Source: JAKAVN01 sp963734845 (lineage in GTDB: Bacteria; Desulfobacterota; Binatia; Binatales; Binataceae). Taken from it: a stretch of 64,000 nt of DNA. Location of the stretch: assembly GCA_963734845.1 (NCBI GenBank), contig CAVTIS010000003.1, positions 62,001 to 126,000 on the forward strand, in the 5' to 3' direction. The stretch's first letter is position 1, and each line of letters begins with the position of its first letter. The notes under the pieces were generated by a model. That model was given only the letters and a program-made list of their open reading frames with translations, did no database searches and had not been told where the DNA came from. The translations under genes and the position numbers were made by a program. This document shows, piece by piece, positions 53,726 to 63,228 of the stretch.

Positions 53726-56700
53726 TCAGCTGGCCGGCAGCAGCGCGACCAGCGCGCCGATGTTGACGGTGCTGGTTCCCTGTATAGCGACATAGTTACC
53801 AGTGGCGCCGCTGGGGACTGACGCGTCGCCCATCGCGGCCGAAATACCGAAGCCGATGGCGTGGAAATTCCAGCGCCCGGTCACAGCGCCCGGCAAGGTA
53901 ATCGCGGCGCTATTGGGTGTAGCGTACAGCGCGAGCAGACGGTCCGAATTATGGCCAGATGGAATCGTAACTGACGGCGCCGTCATGCTGGTAGAGGCGG
54001 CATTGCCCTGTCCGCTGCTCACGTCCACCGGCGTCACGGTGTTCACGCCGCTGTAGGCCGCGATTCCACCCGCCGCATCATTGCCAGCAGTGAAGTTCCA
54101 GGTGTAGCTGGCCGGTTCAGATGCCGCGGTTACAACGTGAACATAGATGCCTTCAGCGGTGCTGGTGCCCCGGTTGTCACGTCTGACCAACGACCAGCCG
54201 GCGGGTGGGGTCAAGGTGGTCGTAGTACCGCCACGCACGGTCACTTGGGCAATCATCACGTCGTTGGCCACGGCGCCTGTCGGGACGGGGATCGTTACGT
54301 GGTTGCTCGTCGCGGAAGTGCTGCCGGTCGCGAAGTTGCGTAAGGCGATCGGTTGGCCCCCTCCTGGAGTCGGCGATGCGGTCGGTACCGGAGTCGGCGA
54401 CGCAGTTGGTACCGGAGTCGGCGACGCGGTCGGTACCGGAGTCGGCGACGCGGTCGGTACCGGAGTCGGCGATGCGGTCGGTACCGGAGTCGGCGACGCA
54501 GTTGGTACCGGAGTCGGCGACGCGGTCGGTACTGGAGTCGGTGACGCAGTTGGTATCGGAGTCGGTGACGCAGTTGGTACCGGAGTCGGCGACGCGGTCG
54601 GTACCGGAGTCGGCGACGCGGTCGGTACCGGAGTCGGCGACGCGGTCGGTATTGGAGTCGGCGACGCAGTTGGCACTGGAGTTGGCGACGCAGTCGGCAC
54701 TGGAGTCGGCGACGCGGTGGGCACTGGAGTTGGCGACGCAGTCGGTATTGGAGTCGGCGACGCAGTTGGTGTCGGAGTTGGGGACGCGGTCGGTACTGGA
54801 GTCGGCGTTGCCGACCCAGGCGCCGGCTGGAGCGCCACCTGAACCCCGATGTTGACGGCACTGCTTCCCTGCAGCGCGACATAGTTACCGGTGGCTCCGC
54901 TGGGGACTGAGGCGTCGCCCATCGCGGCCGAGATGCCGAAGCCGATGGCGTGGAAATTCCAGCGCCCGGAGACAGCGCCCGGCAAGGTAATCGCGGCGCT
55001 GTTGGCTGTAGCGAACACGGCGAGCAGGCGGTCTGTATTATGCCCGGCCGGGATGGTAATTGACGGCGCAGTCATGCTGGTCGAGGAGGCGTTGGCCTGT
55101 CCGCCGCTGACGTCGATTGGCGCCGCGGTGTTGACGCCGCTGTAGGCGGCGATTCCGCCCGCCGCGTCGTTGCCGGCGGAGAAGTTCCAGGTGTAGCTGG
55201 CGGGCTCAGAGGCCGCCGTTACGATGTGGACATAGATGCCGTCGGCGATCTGGCCGCCGGTGTCGTTGTCGCGTCGGACCAGCGACCAGCCGGCAGGCGC
55301 AGTTAAAGTGGTCCCCGCGCCGCCGCGCACTGTCACCTGGGCAATCATCACGTCATTGGCCACGACGCCTGCCGGAACCGGAATGGTCACGAGGCTGCTG
55401 GCCGCCGAGGTGCTGCCGGTGGCGACGCTGCGCAGCGCGATCGTTCCGCCAGGCCCAGGAGTCGGAGTGGCCGTGGGCACCGGTGTCGTCGTCGGTACAG
55501 GAGTTGGAGTCCCCGTTGGCGTTGGAGTCCCCGTCGGAGTCGGCGACGCAGTCGGTATTGGAGTCGGCGACGCGGTCGGCACTGGAGTTGGCGACGCGGT
55601 CGGCACTGGAGTCGGCGACGCGGTCGGTACTGGAGTCGGCGTTGCCGACCCAGGCGCCGGCTGGAGCGCCACCTGAACCCCGATGTTGACGGCACTGCTT
55701 CCCTGCAGCGCGACATAGTTACCGGTGGCTCCGCTGGGGACTGAGGCGTCGCCCATCGCGGCCGAGATGCCGAAGCCGATGGCGTGGAAATTCCAGCGCC
55801 CGGAGACAGCGCCCGGCAAGGTAATCGCGGCGCTGTTGGCTGTAGCGAACACGGCGAGCAGGCGGTCTGTATTATGCCCGGCCGGGATGGTAATTGACGG
55901 CGCAGTCATGCTGGTCGAGGAGGCGTTGGCCTGTCCGCCGCTGACGTCGATTGGCGCCGCGGTGTTGACGCCGCTGTAGGCGGCGATTCCGCCCGCCGCG
56001 TCGTTGCCGGCGGAGAAGTTCCAGGTGTAGCTGGCGGGCTCAGAGGCCGCCGTTACGATGTGGACATAGATGCCGTCGGCGATCTGGCCGCCGGTGTCGT
56101 TGTCGCGTCGGACCAGCGACCAGCCGGCAGGCGCAGTTAAAGTGGTCCCCGCGCCGCCGCGCACTGTCACCTGGGCAATCATCACGTCATTGGCCACGAC
56201 GCCTGCCGGAACCGGAATGGTCACGAGGCTGCTGGCCGCCGAGGTGCTGCCGGTGGCGACGCTGCGCAGCGCGATCGTTCCGCCAGGCCCAGGAGTCGGA
56301 GTGGCCGTGGGCACCGGTGTCGTCGTCGGTGCAGGTGTTGGAGTTGGCGTAGCGATCGTGCCGCTATTGACGAACTGATCCAGAACATTGCGGGTGATCT
56401 GTTGCGTTCCGGCGTTTACGTCCCCTGTGTTGCCCCAGCTACTGATGTTACTGAGGCCCCAGGACCACTCAATTGACCCGGCCGCGAACACCCAGGCACC
56501 GCTCGAAGCCTGGTAGACGCTACTGTCTCCCGCAAAAGTCTGCCCGCTCAGAGAGTAGGGCGAGTGGGCGATTTGGATGATGTCAGACGGAGTGGTGGAA
56601 TCGTTAGATAACCCGTCGACTTCGTAACCCAGTATTCCGGGCAGATGACTGCCATCGCTGAGTCCCGTGCCCTGGAAAACCCAGGTCCCGGTGTTCGTGA

Positions 56701-57862
56701 CGACTATATCGCCGCTGGCGGGCTCTTCGCCGTTGTACATTATCCCCATCAGCGAATCTTCAGGCTGACCCGGCAGGTTGCCGTGCGGATCCCTGAAACG
56801 GGTGGTAATCAGCGGGTAGGTAGCAGGATTCGCGGCGTCGGGATCGTCCGTATCTGCTATCTCTTTATAGGCAACGATCGTGCGATCGGCGACTCCCGTA
56901 ATCGGACTCGTCTCGTAGCGAATCTGCCAGTAAATAGAATTGGCCGAAAAGAAAGCCAGCCCGACTCCGGCATCGCGGGCGGCGGTCACGTTTTGCCGCA
57001 TTTGGAGCGACCAATACTCATTATGGCCGACCGAGAGAAAGCCATTATGATTCGTCAGCAGACTTCCCCGCTCGTGAGTATCCACATCGGTCGTGTAGCT
57101 GACGTCGTAGCCTTCGTTTTCGAGAAAGCCGACCATGTCCTGCTCGTACGAAAGGAAAGTGCCGGTCCCCCATCCGTCGACATCGGGGCGGTTGAAAGAC
57201 ACCTTGACGGCCGGGATGCTGGACGTGCTGTTGTACCCGTACAACGATTTGCCGCCCCAGTTGTCGTAAGCCTGGCTGGTATTGACGCTTTGTTGATAGA
57301 CCAGCCCGGAGGGGCGGCTGTCGTCGCGGACTACGAAAAGGATGTAACGGTCATATCCGGTTGAGGACAAAAGCTTGGCGACGTAAATGCCGCTTACCCA
57401 ATCGGTCGGATCGGAAGGATTGGAAGTCGTCAGCGTGTACTGCGAGGTCCAGTTGCATTCGGTCATGCCGTAGGTTGGATCAGGCGTCGGCAGCGGCTGG
57501 CTGATTGCGGGAAATGACTTGGGCGCCACCTCCAGCCGTCCACCCAATCCGCCGTACCATCCCAGCCGATAGATCGCGATCGTATAGGAAGTGCCTGTGG
57601 TGCGGACGAAGAAGCTTATGTTGGCGCCGCGGTTGACGCTGGTAGCTGACGCATAGCCTTCTATTTGAGAGCCTTCGTTATCGCCGGAGGGATTCTGTAA
57701 TTGCCAGTCGGTGGTGCCCGGCCGTGCGTTCTCGACCTGGATGGGGTTCTGCTGACCGATCGCCGCAGCCTCGAAGGCCGCAAGGGAACCGGCAAATAGC
57801 GACAGGAGAACGATAAGCCGCACCCAGCCATGGGGCTGCGGCCGCCCGGTTAGAACTTCCAT
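53726..57862 (-). CDS. Large secreted protein: DMFase-like domain plus three repeat modules with Pro-Thr spacers
   Basis: A 1378-residue exported protein. A signal peptide (about 1-38) is followed by a domain of about 470 residues like the beta-subunit/C-terminal domain of N,N-dimethylformamidase: IYRLGWYGGLGGRLEVAPKS, QAYDNWGGKSLYGYNST and FLSVGHNEYWSLQMRQNV. Then come three copies of a roughly 190-residue beta module (IALRSVATGSTSAASSLVTI ... GGIAAYSGVNTAAPID ... GRWNFHAIGFGISAAMGDAS) separated by TP/TASPTPVP spacers. The first two modules are nearly identical. GGGAG precedes the ATG. Probably a cell-surface or secreted binding/adhesion protein; an amidase activity is uncertain. Confidence 0.8.
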   Translation of the reverse strand: MEVLTGRPQPHGWVRLIVLLSLFAGSLAAFEAAAIGQQNPIQVENARPGTTDWQLQNPSGDNEGSQIEGYASATSVNRGANISFFVRTTGTSYTIAIYRLGWYGGLGGRLEVAPKSFPAISQPLPTPDPTYGMTECNWTSQYTLTTSNPSDPTDWVSGIYVAKLLSSTGYDRYILFVVRDDSRPSGLVYQQSVNTSQAYDNWGGKSLYGYNSTSSIPAVKVSFNRPDVDGWGTGTFLSYEQDMVGFLENEGYDVSYTTDVDTHERGSLLTNHNGFLSVGHNEYWSLQMRQNVTAARDAGVGLAFFSANSIYWQIRYETSPITGVADRTIVAYKEIADTDDPDAANPATYPLITTRFRDPHGNLPGQPEDSLMGIMYNGEEPASGDIVVTNTGTWVFQGTGLSDGSHLPGILGYEVDGLSNDSTTPSDIIQIAHSPYSLSGQTFAGDSSVYQASSGAWVFAAGSIEWSWGLSNISSWGNTGDVNAGTQQITRNVLDQFVNSGTIATPTPTPAPTTTPVPTATPTPGPGGTIALRSVATGSTSAASSLVTIPVPAGVVANDVMIAQVTVRGGAGTTLTAPAGWSLVRRDNDTGGQIADGIYVHIVTAASEPASYTWNFSAGNDAAGGIAAYSGVNTAAPIDVSGGQANASSTSMTAPSITIPAGHNTDRLLAVFATANSAAITLPGAVSGRWNFHAIGFGISAAMGDASVPSGATGNYVALQGSSAVNIGVQVALQPAPGSATPTPVPTASPTPVPTASPTPVPTASPTPIPTASPTPTGTPTPTGTPTPVPTTTPVPTATPTPGPGGTIALRSVATGSTSAASSLVTIPVPAGVVANDVMIAQVTVRGGAGTTLTAPAGWSLVRRDNDTGGQIADGIYVHIVTAASEPASYTWNFSAGNDAAGGIAAYSGVNTAAPIDVSGGQANASSTSMTAPSITIPAGHNTDRLLAVFATANSAAITLPGAVSGRWNFHAIGFGISAAMGDASVPSGATGNYVALQGSSAVNIGVQVALQPAPGSATPTPVPTASPTPTPTASPTPIPTASPTPVPTASPTPVPTASPTPVPTASPTPIPTASPTPVPTASPTPVPTASPTPVPTASPTPIPTASPTPVPTASPTPVPTASPTPVPTASPTPVPTASPTPVPTASPTPVPTASPTPVPTASPTPGGGQPIALRNFATGSTSATSNHVTIPVPTGAVANDVMIAQVTVRGGTTTTLTPPAGWSLVRRDNRGTSTAEGIYVHVVTAASEPASYTWNFTAGNDAAGGIAAYSGVNTVTPVDVSSGQGNAASTSMTAPSVTIPSGHNSDRLLALYATPNSAAITLPGAVTGRWNFHAIGFGISAAMGDASVPSGATGNYVAIQGTSTVNIGALVALLPAS
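54365..54800 (-). repeat. 24-base minisatellite encoding Pro-Thr-Ala-Ser spacer
   Basis: About 18 tandem units of a 24-base repeat (on the plus strand GGAGTCGGCGACGCGGTCGG followed by TACC), each coding an eight-residue TPVPTASP unit. Units differ at synonymous positions and a few Val/Ile/Thr changes. Such tracts expand and shrink by slippage. Confidence 0.85.
54800..55496 (-). repeat. Module repeat, copy near 3' end
   Basis: About 700 bases recur 834 bases later (55634-56330) with no difference that I could see except the last few bases (GGTACAG against GGTGCAG). A recent duplication or gene conversion. Confidence 0.8.
55634..56330 (-). repeat. Module repeat, second copy
   Basis: Direct repeat partner of 54800-55496, offset 834 bases. 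It codes the first module after the DMFase-like domain. Confidence 0.8.
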
Positions 57863-58351
57863 CGAGCGTTCTCCCTTCAGTAAGCAAAGTCGGCTAATCG
57901 TTACGCCGAGTCAGATGAGGACATGAAATTCCATTAGGCGACATTGGGAAGCAAAAAACATTCCTGCTTGATTTCAGCCCAAACAAACCAAAAAGAGGTG
58001 CTTTCAGCGAGCTATGCGCGCCATACGGCACTCTGAGGGCATTTTAGGAAGAGAATTTTCAACGTTCAATACCGAGTTTTTACAATTTTCTGTAACGAGC
58101 ACTCAGGCGCGCGAACGCTGACAGATCACCTGCGCATGCGATTCCAGCGACGGTTTAGATTTGCAAGAAGTCTTTTATAGCGCAGAGCCCGGTGGGATTT
58201 ATCGCCTTTTTTGAGTGCAATTTATCGCTCGCTCCCGGATAATTTGTGAAATATCCGCAGGAACGAATCTTGCGCAAGTTCGGTCTGAACGGACGGCGGC
58301 GGCGATTTGCTTGTTCGCCGTTGGGAAGACAAAGCGAGGAAAAGAGCATTA
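57863..58351. other. Divergent intergenic region
   Basis: Lies between the large repeat protein (minus) and the lipoprotein (plus), A/T-richer than its surroundings near 57930-58100. Likely holds both promoters; no motif was fixed. A minus-strand frame at 58155-58467 is antisense and unsupported. Confidence 0.4.
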
Positions 58352-58699
58352 ATGAAAATTAGCTTTACCGCCGCGATAGCGGCAGGCGCAATCGGACTGG
58401 CATTGGCAGGATGCGACAACAGCTCGCTGGTAACCCACAAACTCGTGGCCACTGGAGGAGAGCACACCGTCGCGCTTTACCCCGACGAAGCAACCTTCAT
58501 CAAGGTGTCGCACAAGGCCCAGCAGGGCGGCGTGAGCGGTATGGTCGGCAGTGCCGAGGAGGGCCTGTCCGCCAAGAAGATCGACGATCAAACCCCGGTG
58601 AAAATCCTCTCGAGCGACAGCAATGGGACCGAAGTCCAGATAGTTCAGGGTCCGATGAAGGGGACCGCGGGATTCGTTGCCAACCAGAATGTGGACTGA
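58352..58699 (+). CDS. Small lipoprotein
   Basis: A 115-residue lipoprotein: signal MKISFTAAIAAGAIGLALAG with lipobox LAGC (Cys21), then LVTHKLVATGGEHTVALYPD and an SH3-like-looking segment DDQTPVKILSSDSNGTEVQI, VQGPMKGTAGFVANQNVD. The last part (KILSSD...G-VQIVQGPMKGTAGFV) resembles small beta-barrel SH3-type repeats, but this is weak. ATG 58352 is taken, with GAGGA upstream, over the frame to 58307. Confidence 0.7.
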   Translation: MKISFTAAIAAGAIGLALAGCDNSSLVTHKLVATGGEHTVALYPDEATFIKVSHKAQQGGVSGMVGSAEEGLSAKKIDDQTPVKILSSDSNGTEVQIVQGPMKGTAGFVANQNVD

Positions 58700-58853
58700 T
58701 TCGCGTGCCCGGAGGAACACCGCCGTCATAGAATTGTTGTTAGTCGCAATGCCGAAGCGTCAACAGCTTGTAGACTGCTTTGGAATGTAGCTGGTTCCCC
58801 TGAAGGGCCAGGACGGCGCTGCCTTAATAGACACGGGCCCGCTCACCGCTTAA

Positions 58854-60290
58854 TTAAATGCGGCGCTGTTCCTCGTTAAGATGATTGTATAGGGTCTTGA
58901 GAGAAACTCCGAGAATCTCTGCCGCTTTCGCTTTGTTGCCGCCAGTGAACTTGAGCGTCTGGAGTAACAGCACGCGCTTCACTGTATTCAGCGACATGCC
59001 GACGTGCACGTCTAGTTTAGGTGCCGCTGCGCCCGAACTGACGGCAACATTCCCGGCCGGCTGCGGTTTGATGGTCTCCTCGGGAAGATTGGGCGCGTTC
59101 TGTCCAGCCTGCGCGGGTTTGATCTCCTCCGGCAGATCCGCGGTCGAAATCAAAGGTCCGCGCGTGACGATAAGCGCCCGCTCGATCACATTGCGCAACT
59201 GTCGCACATTGCCGGGCCACCGTTGAGAGCTCAGCAACTCGATGCAGTCGGCTTCCATGCCCACGACGGATTTGCCCGCCGCCGGAGCTAGCTGCCGCAG
59301 GAAATGCTCGATCAAGGTTGGAACGTCTTCCGAACGCTCGCGCAGCGTCGGTAATTGAATCGTGAAAACGTTAAGCCGGTAGTAGAGGTCCTCGCGGAAC
59401 TTCCCCTCGCGAAGATGCAGCTCGAGATTACGGTTGGTCGCGGCCAATACCCGAACGTCGACCGGGATCTCGGCACTCCCGCCCAGGCGGCGAATTTTCC
59501 GCTCCTCTAAAACCCGCAGCAGCTTGGCCTGCAATTCCGGTTTCATCTCGCCGATTTCGTCGAGCAGAAGCGTTCCGCCCGCCGCCAGCTCGAAACAGCC
59601 TTCGCGGCGGCGATCGGCGCCGGTGAAGGCTCCGCGTTCATGACCGAACAGCTCGCTTTCCATCAGGGTCTCGGGCATCGCGGCGCAGTTTATGGCGATA
59701 TAAGGACCGCTGGACCGTGGCGAAAGGTCGTGAATGGTGCGGGCCACCAATTCCTTGCCGGTGCCGCTTTCACCGACGAGCACGATCGACGCGCTGCTCG
59801 GCGCAACCTGTTCTATTGAGGCCATCACCCGGCGCATCGCGAGCGATTGCCCGATCAGCTGTCCCAACTCGCCGGCGTCCATCAGCCGCCGGCGCAAGAG
59901 CTGGTTCTCCTTGCTTACGGTCAGATGGGTGCGCAGGTTGTTGAGCAGCACCTCGAGATGGTGCGCGTCGACCGGCTTGCGCAAATAGTCGTAAGCTCCG
60001 AGCTTTATCGACTCGACGGCGTCCTCGATTTCTCCCTCGCCGGAGATTACTAGCGTGGGCAATTGCCAACCGTTCGCGCGCATTTCGCGAAGCACTTGCA
60101 GGCCGTCTTTTTTCGGCAGTCTGATATCGAGCAGAAGAATTTGCGGGTCGTAGCTCTCAATCAGTTGCAACGCCCGCTCGCCGTCCTCCGCCTGGTCCAC
60201 CCGATATCCCCAGGAGGAAATCAGGAGGGCCCACGCTTCCCGCGCGTCAGCGTCATCTTCTACAAGGAGAACTTTTGTGGTGGCTTTCAT
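58854..60290 (-). CDS. NtrC-family sigma-54-dependent response regulator
   Basis: A 478-residue activator. Receiver: Glu11-Asp12-Asp13, phospho-Asp55 (LLLDIRLPKKDG) and Lys105 (YDYLRKP). AAA+ domain: Walker A GESGTGKE (173-180), the sigma-54-contact loop GAFTGA (220-225) and Walker B LLLDEIGEM (241-249). A Fis-type HTH ends the protein (GGNKAKAAEILGVSLKTLYN). All elements for phosphorylation-controlled sigma-54 activation are present. No cognate kinase gene is adjacent. Two sigma-54-like promoter motifs lie upstream and face this gene. Confidence 0.93.
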   Translation of the reverse strand: MKATTKVLLVEDDADAREAWALLISSWGYRVDQAEDGERALQLIESYDPQILLLDIRLPKKDGLQVLREMRANGWQLPTLVISGEGEIEDAVESIKLGAYDYLRKPVDAHHLEVLLNNLRTHLTVSKENQLLRRRLMDAGELGQLIGQSLAMRRVMASIEQVAPSSASIVLVGESGTGKELVARTIHDLSPRSSGPYIAINCAAMPETLMESELFGHERGAFTGADRRREGCFELAAGGTLLLDEIGEMKPELQAKLLRVLEERKIRRLGGSAEIPVDVRVLAATNRNLELHLREGKFREDLYYRLNVFTIQLPTLRERSEDVPTLIEHFLRQLAPAAGKSVVGMEADCIELLSSQRWPGNVRQLRNVIERALIVTRGPLISTADLPEEIKPAQAGQNAPNLPEETIKPQPAGNVAVSSGAAAPKLDVHVGMSLNTVKRVLLLQTLKFTGGNKAKAAEILGVSLKTLYNHLNEEQRRI

Positions 60291-60412
60291 GACATCTTTC
60301 CGGAAACGCCGGATTCACGGCGGTGACGCCTCTTTTGCCATTTGGGCTTTAGCGACAATAAAACGCATCTCCTGCAAGTCCCGCAGACGCAGGCACAGGT
60401 ACGCACCTGTCC

Positions 60413-60430
60413 AGCAAGGCATGTGCCGTT
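60413..60430 (-). promoter_or_regulatory. Sigma-54-type promoter motif, proximal copy
   Basis: On the minus strand it reads AACGGCACATGCCTTGCT. GGCAC and TTGC give GG-N10-GC, the -24/-12 spacing of sigma-54 promoters, with the consensus TGGCACR-N4-TTGCW matched except the first T. It faces the NtrC-family gene, whose ATG is about 120 bases further on. Confidence 0.6.
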
Positions 60431-60443
60431 TGACAATCGTACG

Positions 60444-60461
60444 AGCAAGGCATGTGCCGTT
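60444..60461 (-). promoter_or_regulatory. Sigma-54-type promoter motif, distal copy
   Basis: An identical 18-base copy of the motif at 60413-60430, 31 bases further upstream, in the same orientation. The two form a tandem pair. Confidence 0.6.
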
Positions 60462-60666
60462 GGTCATCGGCAAGACCTTCCTGACCTCCAACATCTCTGA
60501 AACCAAACGCGGACAAGGGCTTACCCTACATCGGGCGTGAATTACCGCTCTTGCAGACTCATGACGAGAAATTTCCTTTTTGCTGAAATGAACAAATTGC
60601 AAGGACGTTCTTTGCAATGCTAATCATGATTTTTCGTCTTTATCTTTATAAGGTGCTCTACATAGG

Positions 60667-62562
60667 ATGCGCTACCCTGTGATGACGCGAACCGCCGCCA
60701 TCGCGCCACGTATCTCACAGCTTCAGCCAATAACGCGTCTTAAACTACGCATACTGCTAATCACTTTGGGTAAACGTCCATTAAGTAGTGACACCGCCCA
60801 TCGGCGAACTATGGCGACACCGGAGCGCCTGACGCCATCCCAGCCGACGAGGCGCGCGCGCGGCTCGTCGAACGAGCTGGCGCCATTGGCATTGTGTATT
60901 GGCGCCGCGCTCGCTGCAGCCTTCACTCCGGTGCTGATCTGGCGTTTCGTGACCGGCGACTGGGTCTGTCTGAACGATTGGGATACCTCTTATTATCTTC
61001 GCCTGGCCGCACAGGCCTATCATCATCGCACCTCCTATATGAGCGACGCCGTGGTCCGCGGAGGCGTCACGGGGTATCCGTGGCTGCCGTTTGTGCCGGC
61101 GATTTTGCTCGCGCGGATTTTCGACGCGGGCCCGTTCGCGGTCGCTATCATCTGGATTAGTCTGAGTGCGATAGGAATCGGCTCAGGCCTGTATTTCATC
61201 TTCCGGCACTTTCTCAAATGGCCATGGATCGCGGCCGGATGTGCGGTGCTCTGCCTTTCGGATTTCGGCTTCGCCGAGCGTCCATTTGCAAACCAGCTTA
61301 GGATGCTCGGGGAGGCGCTGTGGTTCCATCCCGCGGGCCTCATCACGATTCCCTGGGGGCGAGTGCTGCATTGGCGCGTTCCCGATCCCGGGCTCGATCT
61401 GCCCTTCCTGCTTTTCCAAATCCTGGCCTTGGCGCGCGCCCGCGAACGTCCCACCCGCCTTAACCTGGGACTCTCGGGACTCGCGTTCGGTCTGCTCTTC
61501 TACGTGTTTTTCTATTGCTGGACTATGGCGATGACAGGACTGTGTATCGCTTTCCTGCTCGATCGCGGGGCGCGCCGAGTCTACGCCGTCACTCTATGTA
61601 TAGGCAGCGCAATCGGTCTGCCGCAGTTGCTATATACTATTCATCTTGGCCATCTGGCTTCGGCCGAAGCCCTAAACCGCCTCGGCCTCTTTGTCACGGC
61701 TCCAAGACTCTATGAAGAAAGCATGCCGGCGCTGTTTATTCTGGCCATGGCGGCGGCCGCGCTCTGGATCTGGAAGTCGAACAGACTTGAGCTGGCCTAC
61801 ATCTGGAGCCTGGTCGCGGGAGGAATCCTGCTAAGCCGCAGCCGCATGGTGAGCGGAGTCTTTTTTCACGAATATCATTACGGCTGGTTGTGGACGCCGA
61901 TTTGGCTGGTCTTGATGTTGATCGTCGCAGTGAGTATAGCGCGGATGAGCCTTCAGGCATGGCCGGGCATGGCAGCGGTCTGCTGGGCGGCCGCGATTGC
62001 CTATTTGGCCGCCGGCGTCTACCTGGCCGCGATCTGCGTCACCAGGACCGCTCCCGGCGTCGCGGAGTTGCACAACTATATGCGCTACAAAGCGCAGCGG
62101 CTCACCGCTGGCCCCGTCAGGCCCCTGGTTGCCGATGCGACAATCGCCGGCGACGACAGGTTCTGCGAGTTGGCCTCCATCGCCGAGTATCAGGTGCCTC
62201 TGGACGGGCCGGCGGTCCCGATAAGCATGGCGATCAGCGATGATGAATGGGAATCCAGGGCGGCGCTCAATGCCTATCTGGCGGGAACTGACCGCGCGGA
62301 GTTCGAAAAGACCGCGCGAGCCTCGGCTGAGCTGTGGTTCTGGGAAAGCCCGGGACGCGAGAGAGAGGTGATTGCCGCATTGATGCGCAAGTTTGACGAG
62401 ATAGTAAGAGGACCGGAAGTGATTATTGCTCAGTTTGGCGTGCACTATGTGGCGCTTGCGGCAGACAAGCCGCAAATGGCCTATCTTCGCGGGGGTTGGA
62501 CGATGCTCCAGCGGGGACCGTATTGGCAAATATGGGAACGAGGTAGAAAGGCCGACCCCTGA
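60667..62562 (+). CDS. Polytopic membrane protein, GT-C-like
   Basis: A protein of up to 631 residues with about 12 hydrophobic segments (residues about 75-470) and a C-terminal soluble domain of about 150 residues. A DWDTSYYLRLAAQAYHHRTS segment follows the first helix, the place where GT-C glycosyltransferases carry an acidic catalytic motif in the first loop. The C-terminal part (FGVHYVALAADKPQMAYLRG) resembles the end of DUF6541-like GT-C proteins. The likely true start is ATG 60811 (MATPERLT). Donor and acceptor are unknown. It lies 375 bases from the NtrC gene on the other strand. Confidence 0.65.
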   Translation: MRYPVMTRTAAIAPRISQLQPITRLKLRILLITLGKRPLSSDTAHRRTMATPERLTPSQPTRRARGSSNELAPLALCIGAALAAAFTPVLIWRFVTGDWVCLNDWDTSYYLRLAAQAYHHRTSYMSDAVVRGGVTGYPWLPFVPAILLARIFDAGPFAVAIIWISLSAIGIGSGLYFIFRHFLKWPWIAAGCAVLCLSDFGFAERPFANQLRMLGEALWFHPAGLITIPWGRVLHWRVPDPGLDLPFLLFQILALARARERPTRLNLGLSGLAFGLLFYVFFYCWTMAMTGLCIAFLLDRGARRVYAVTLCIGSAIGLPQLLYTIHLGHLASAEALNRLGLFVTAPRLYEESMPALFILAMAAAALWIWKSNRLELAYIWSLVAGGILLSRSRMVSGVFFHEYHYGWLWTPIWLVLMLIVAVSIARMSLQAWPGMAAVCWAAAIAYLAAGVYLAAICVTRTAPGVAELHNYMRYKAQRLTAGPVRPLVADATIAGDDRFCELASIAEYQVPLDGPAVPISMAISDDEWESRAALNAYLAGTDRAEFEKTARASAELWFWESPGREREVIAALMRKFDEIVRGPEVIIAQFGVHYVALAADKPQMAYLRGGWTMLQRGPYWQIWERGRKADP

Positions 62563-62671
62563 AGTCGCGCGGACGACTGTGCGAAGTTCGCCGGCGCTAT
62601 TGCGTTGCACTCGTTCATTTGGAAGTGTCACAGGAGTGTCTCAGTCATTACTTATAGATAGTTGCGACTAG

Positions 62672-62935
62672 GCGCTGGCCGAGGCGGGAATTCCGGCCGG
62701 GCTCGCCGCCGACGCCGCGTTCGCAGCGCTGCTGCTCGGGCTCCTTCGCCGATGCGGCCGCCTGCCGGAGCCACTGCGGGCCGAGGTGCGAATCATCGCG
62801 GCTATTTTGCTCACCGGATCGGTCGCCGCTCTGGGATGGTCGCCGCTCCAGGAGCCGGCGCTGGCGGTTCCGCTGCTGCTCGCCGCCGGGCGCGGCTGGC
62901 GCCTGCTCGGCGCCCCCGCAGAAGATCTCGAATGA
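62672..62935 (+). pseudogene. O-antigen-polymerase-like C-terminal fragment
   Basis: An 87-codon frame begins right after a TAG and reads IPAGLAADAAFAALLLGLLR, PEPLRAEVRIIAAILLTGSV, AALGWSPLQEPALAVPLLLA. This looks like the last two membrane segments of an O-antigen ligase/polymerase. The N-terminal body is missing. Stop overlaps the next ATG (ATGA at 62932). Confidence 0.5.
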
Positions 62936-63228
62936 GTCGAAGACAGCCGAATCGGATGAAGCCGAGCAGGATTAAACCGCACGGAATTAAACCGATCGGG
63001 GCGGCCCGGATCGGCGCGGCCATTATAGGCCTCGCATTGATTGCGGCTCTCGTTCCGGAATTCCATCGCTACCGCTCGGAGCGCCGTCTCTATCGGGCGA
63101 GCGCGCTTTTCCGCTCCTTCATCGCCGAAAGCAACGCGGCGGCGCGCTTCCAGCCGCGCCGCAATTCCGAACGGCGCCCGATCGTAGCCGCTGCGGCGCT
63201 GAAAGTTGAGCGACAGCGCGTCGACTAA
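62932..63228 (+). pseudogene. Exopolysaccharide-region protein N-terminus, joined to reversed sequence
   Basis: Begins MSRRQPNRMKPSRIKPHGIK and a membrane helix (AAIIGLALIAALVPEFHRYR), then SERRLYRASALFRSFIAESN. From about 63130 on, the coding sequence ceases and the complement reads as a glycosyltransferase. The N-terminus of a Wzy-like or TPR-type protein, truncated. Confidence 0.45.

Noticed and set aside
54365..54800. Regular 24-base repeats that might suggest a CRISPR array
   Set aside because: The units are directly adjacent with no unique spacers and encode a Pro-Thr-Ala-Ser spacer in frame.
54147..54842. Long Val/Gly/Thr-repeat frame (VGTGVGDAVGTG) on the plus strand
   Set aside because: It is the antisense reading of the Pro-Thr spacer minisatellite in the large repeat protein.
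60315..60617. A 100-codon minus-strand frame upstream of the NtrC gene
   Set aside because: It covers the two sigma-54-type motifs and has no family features, so a promoter region is the better reading.
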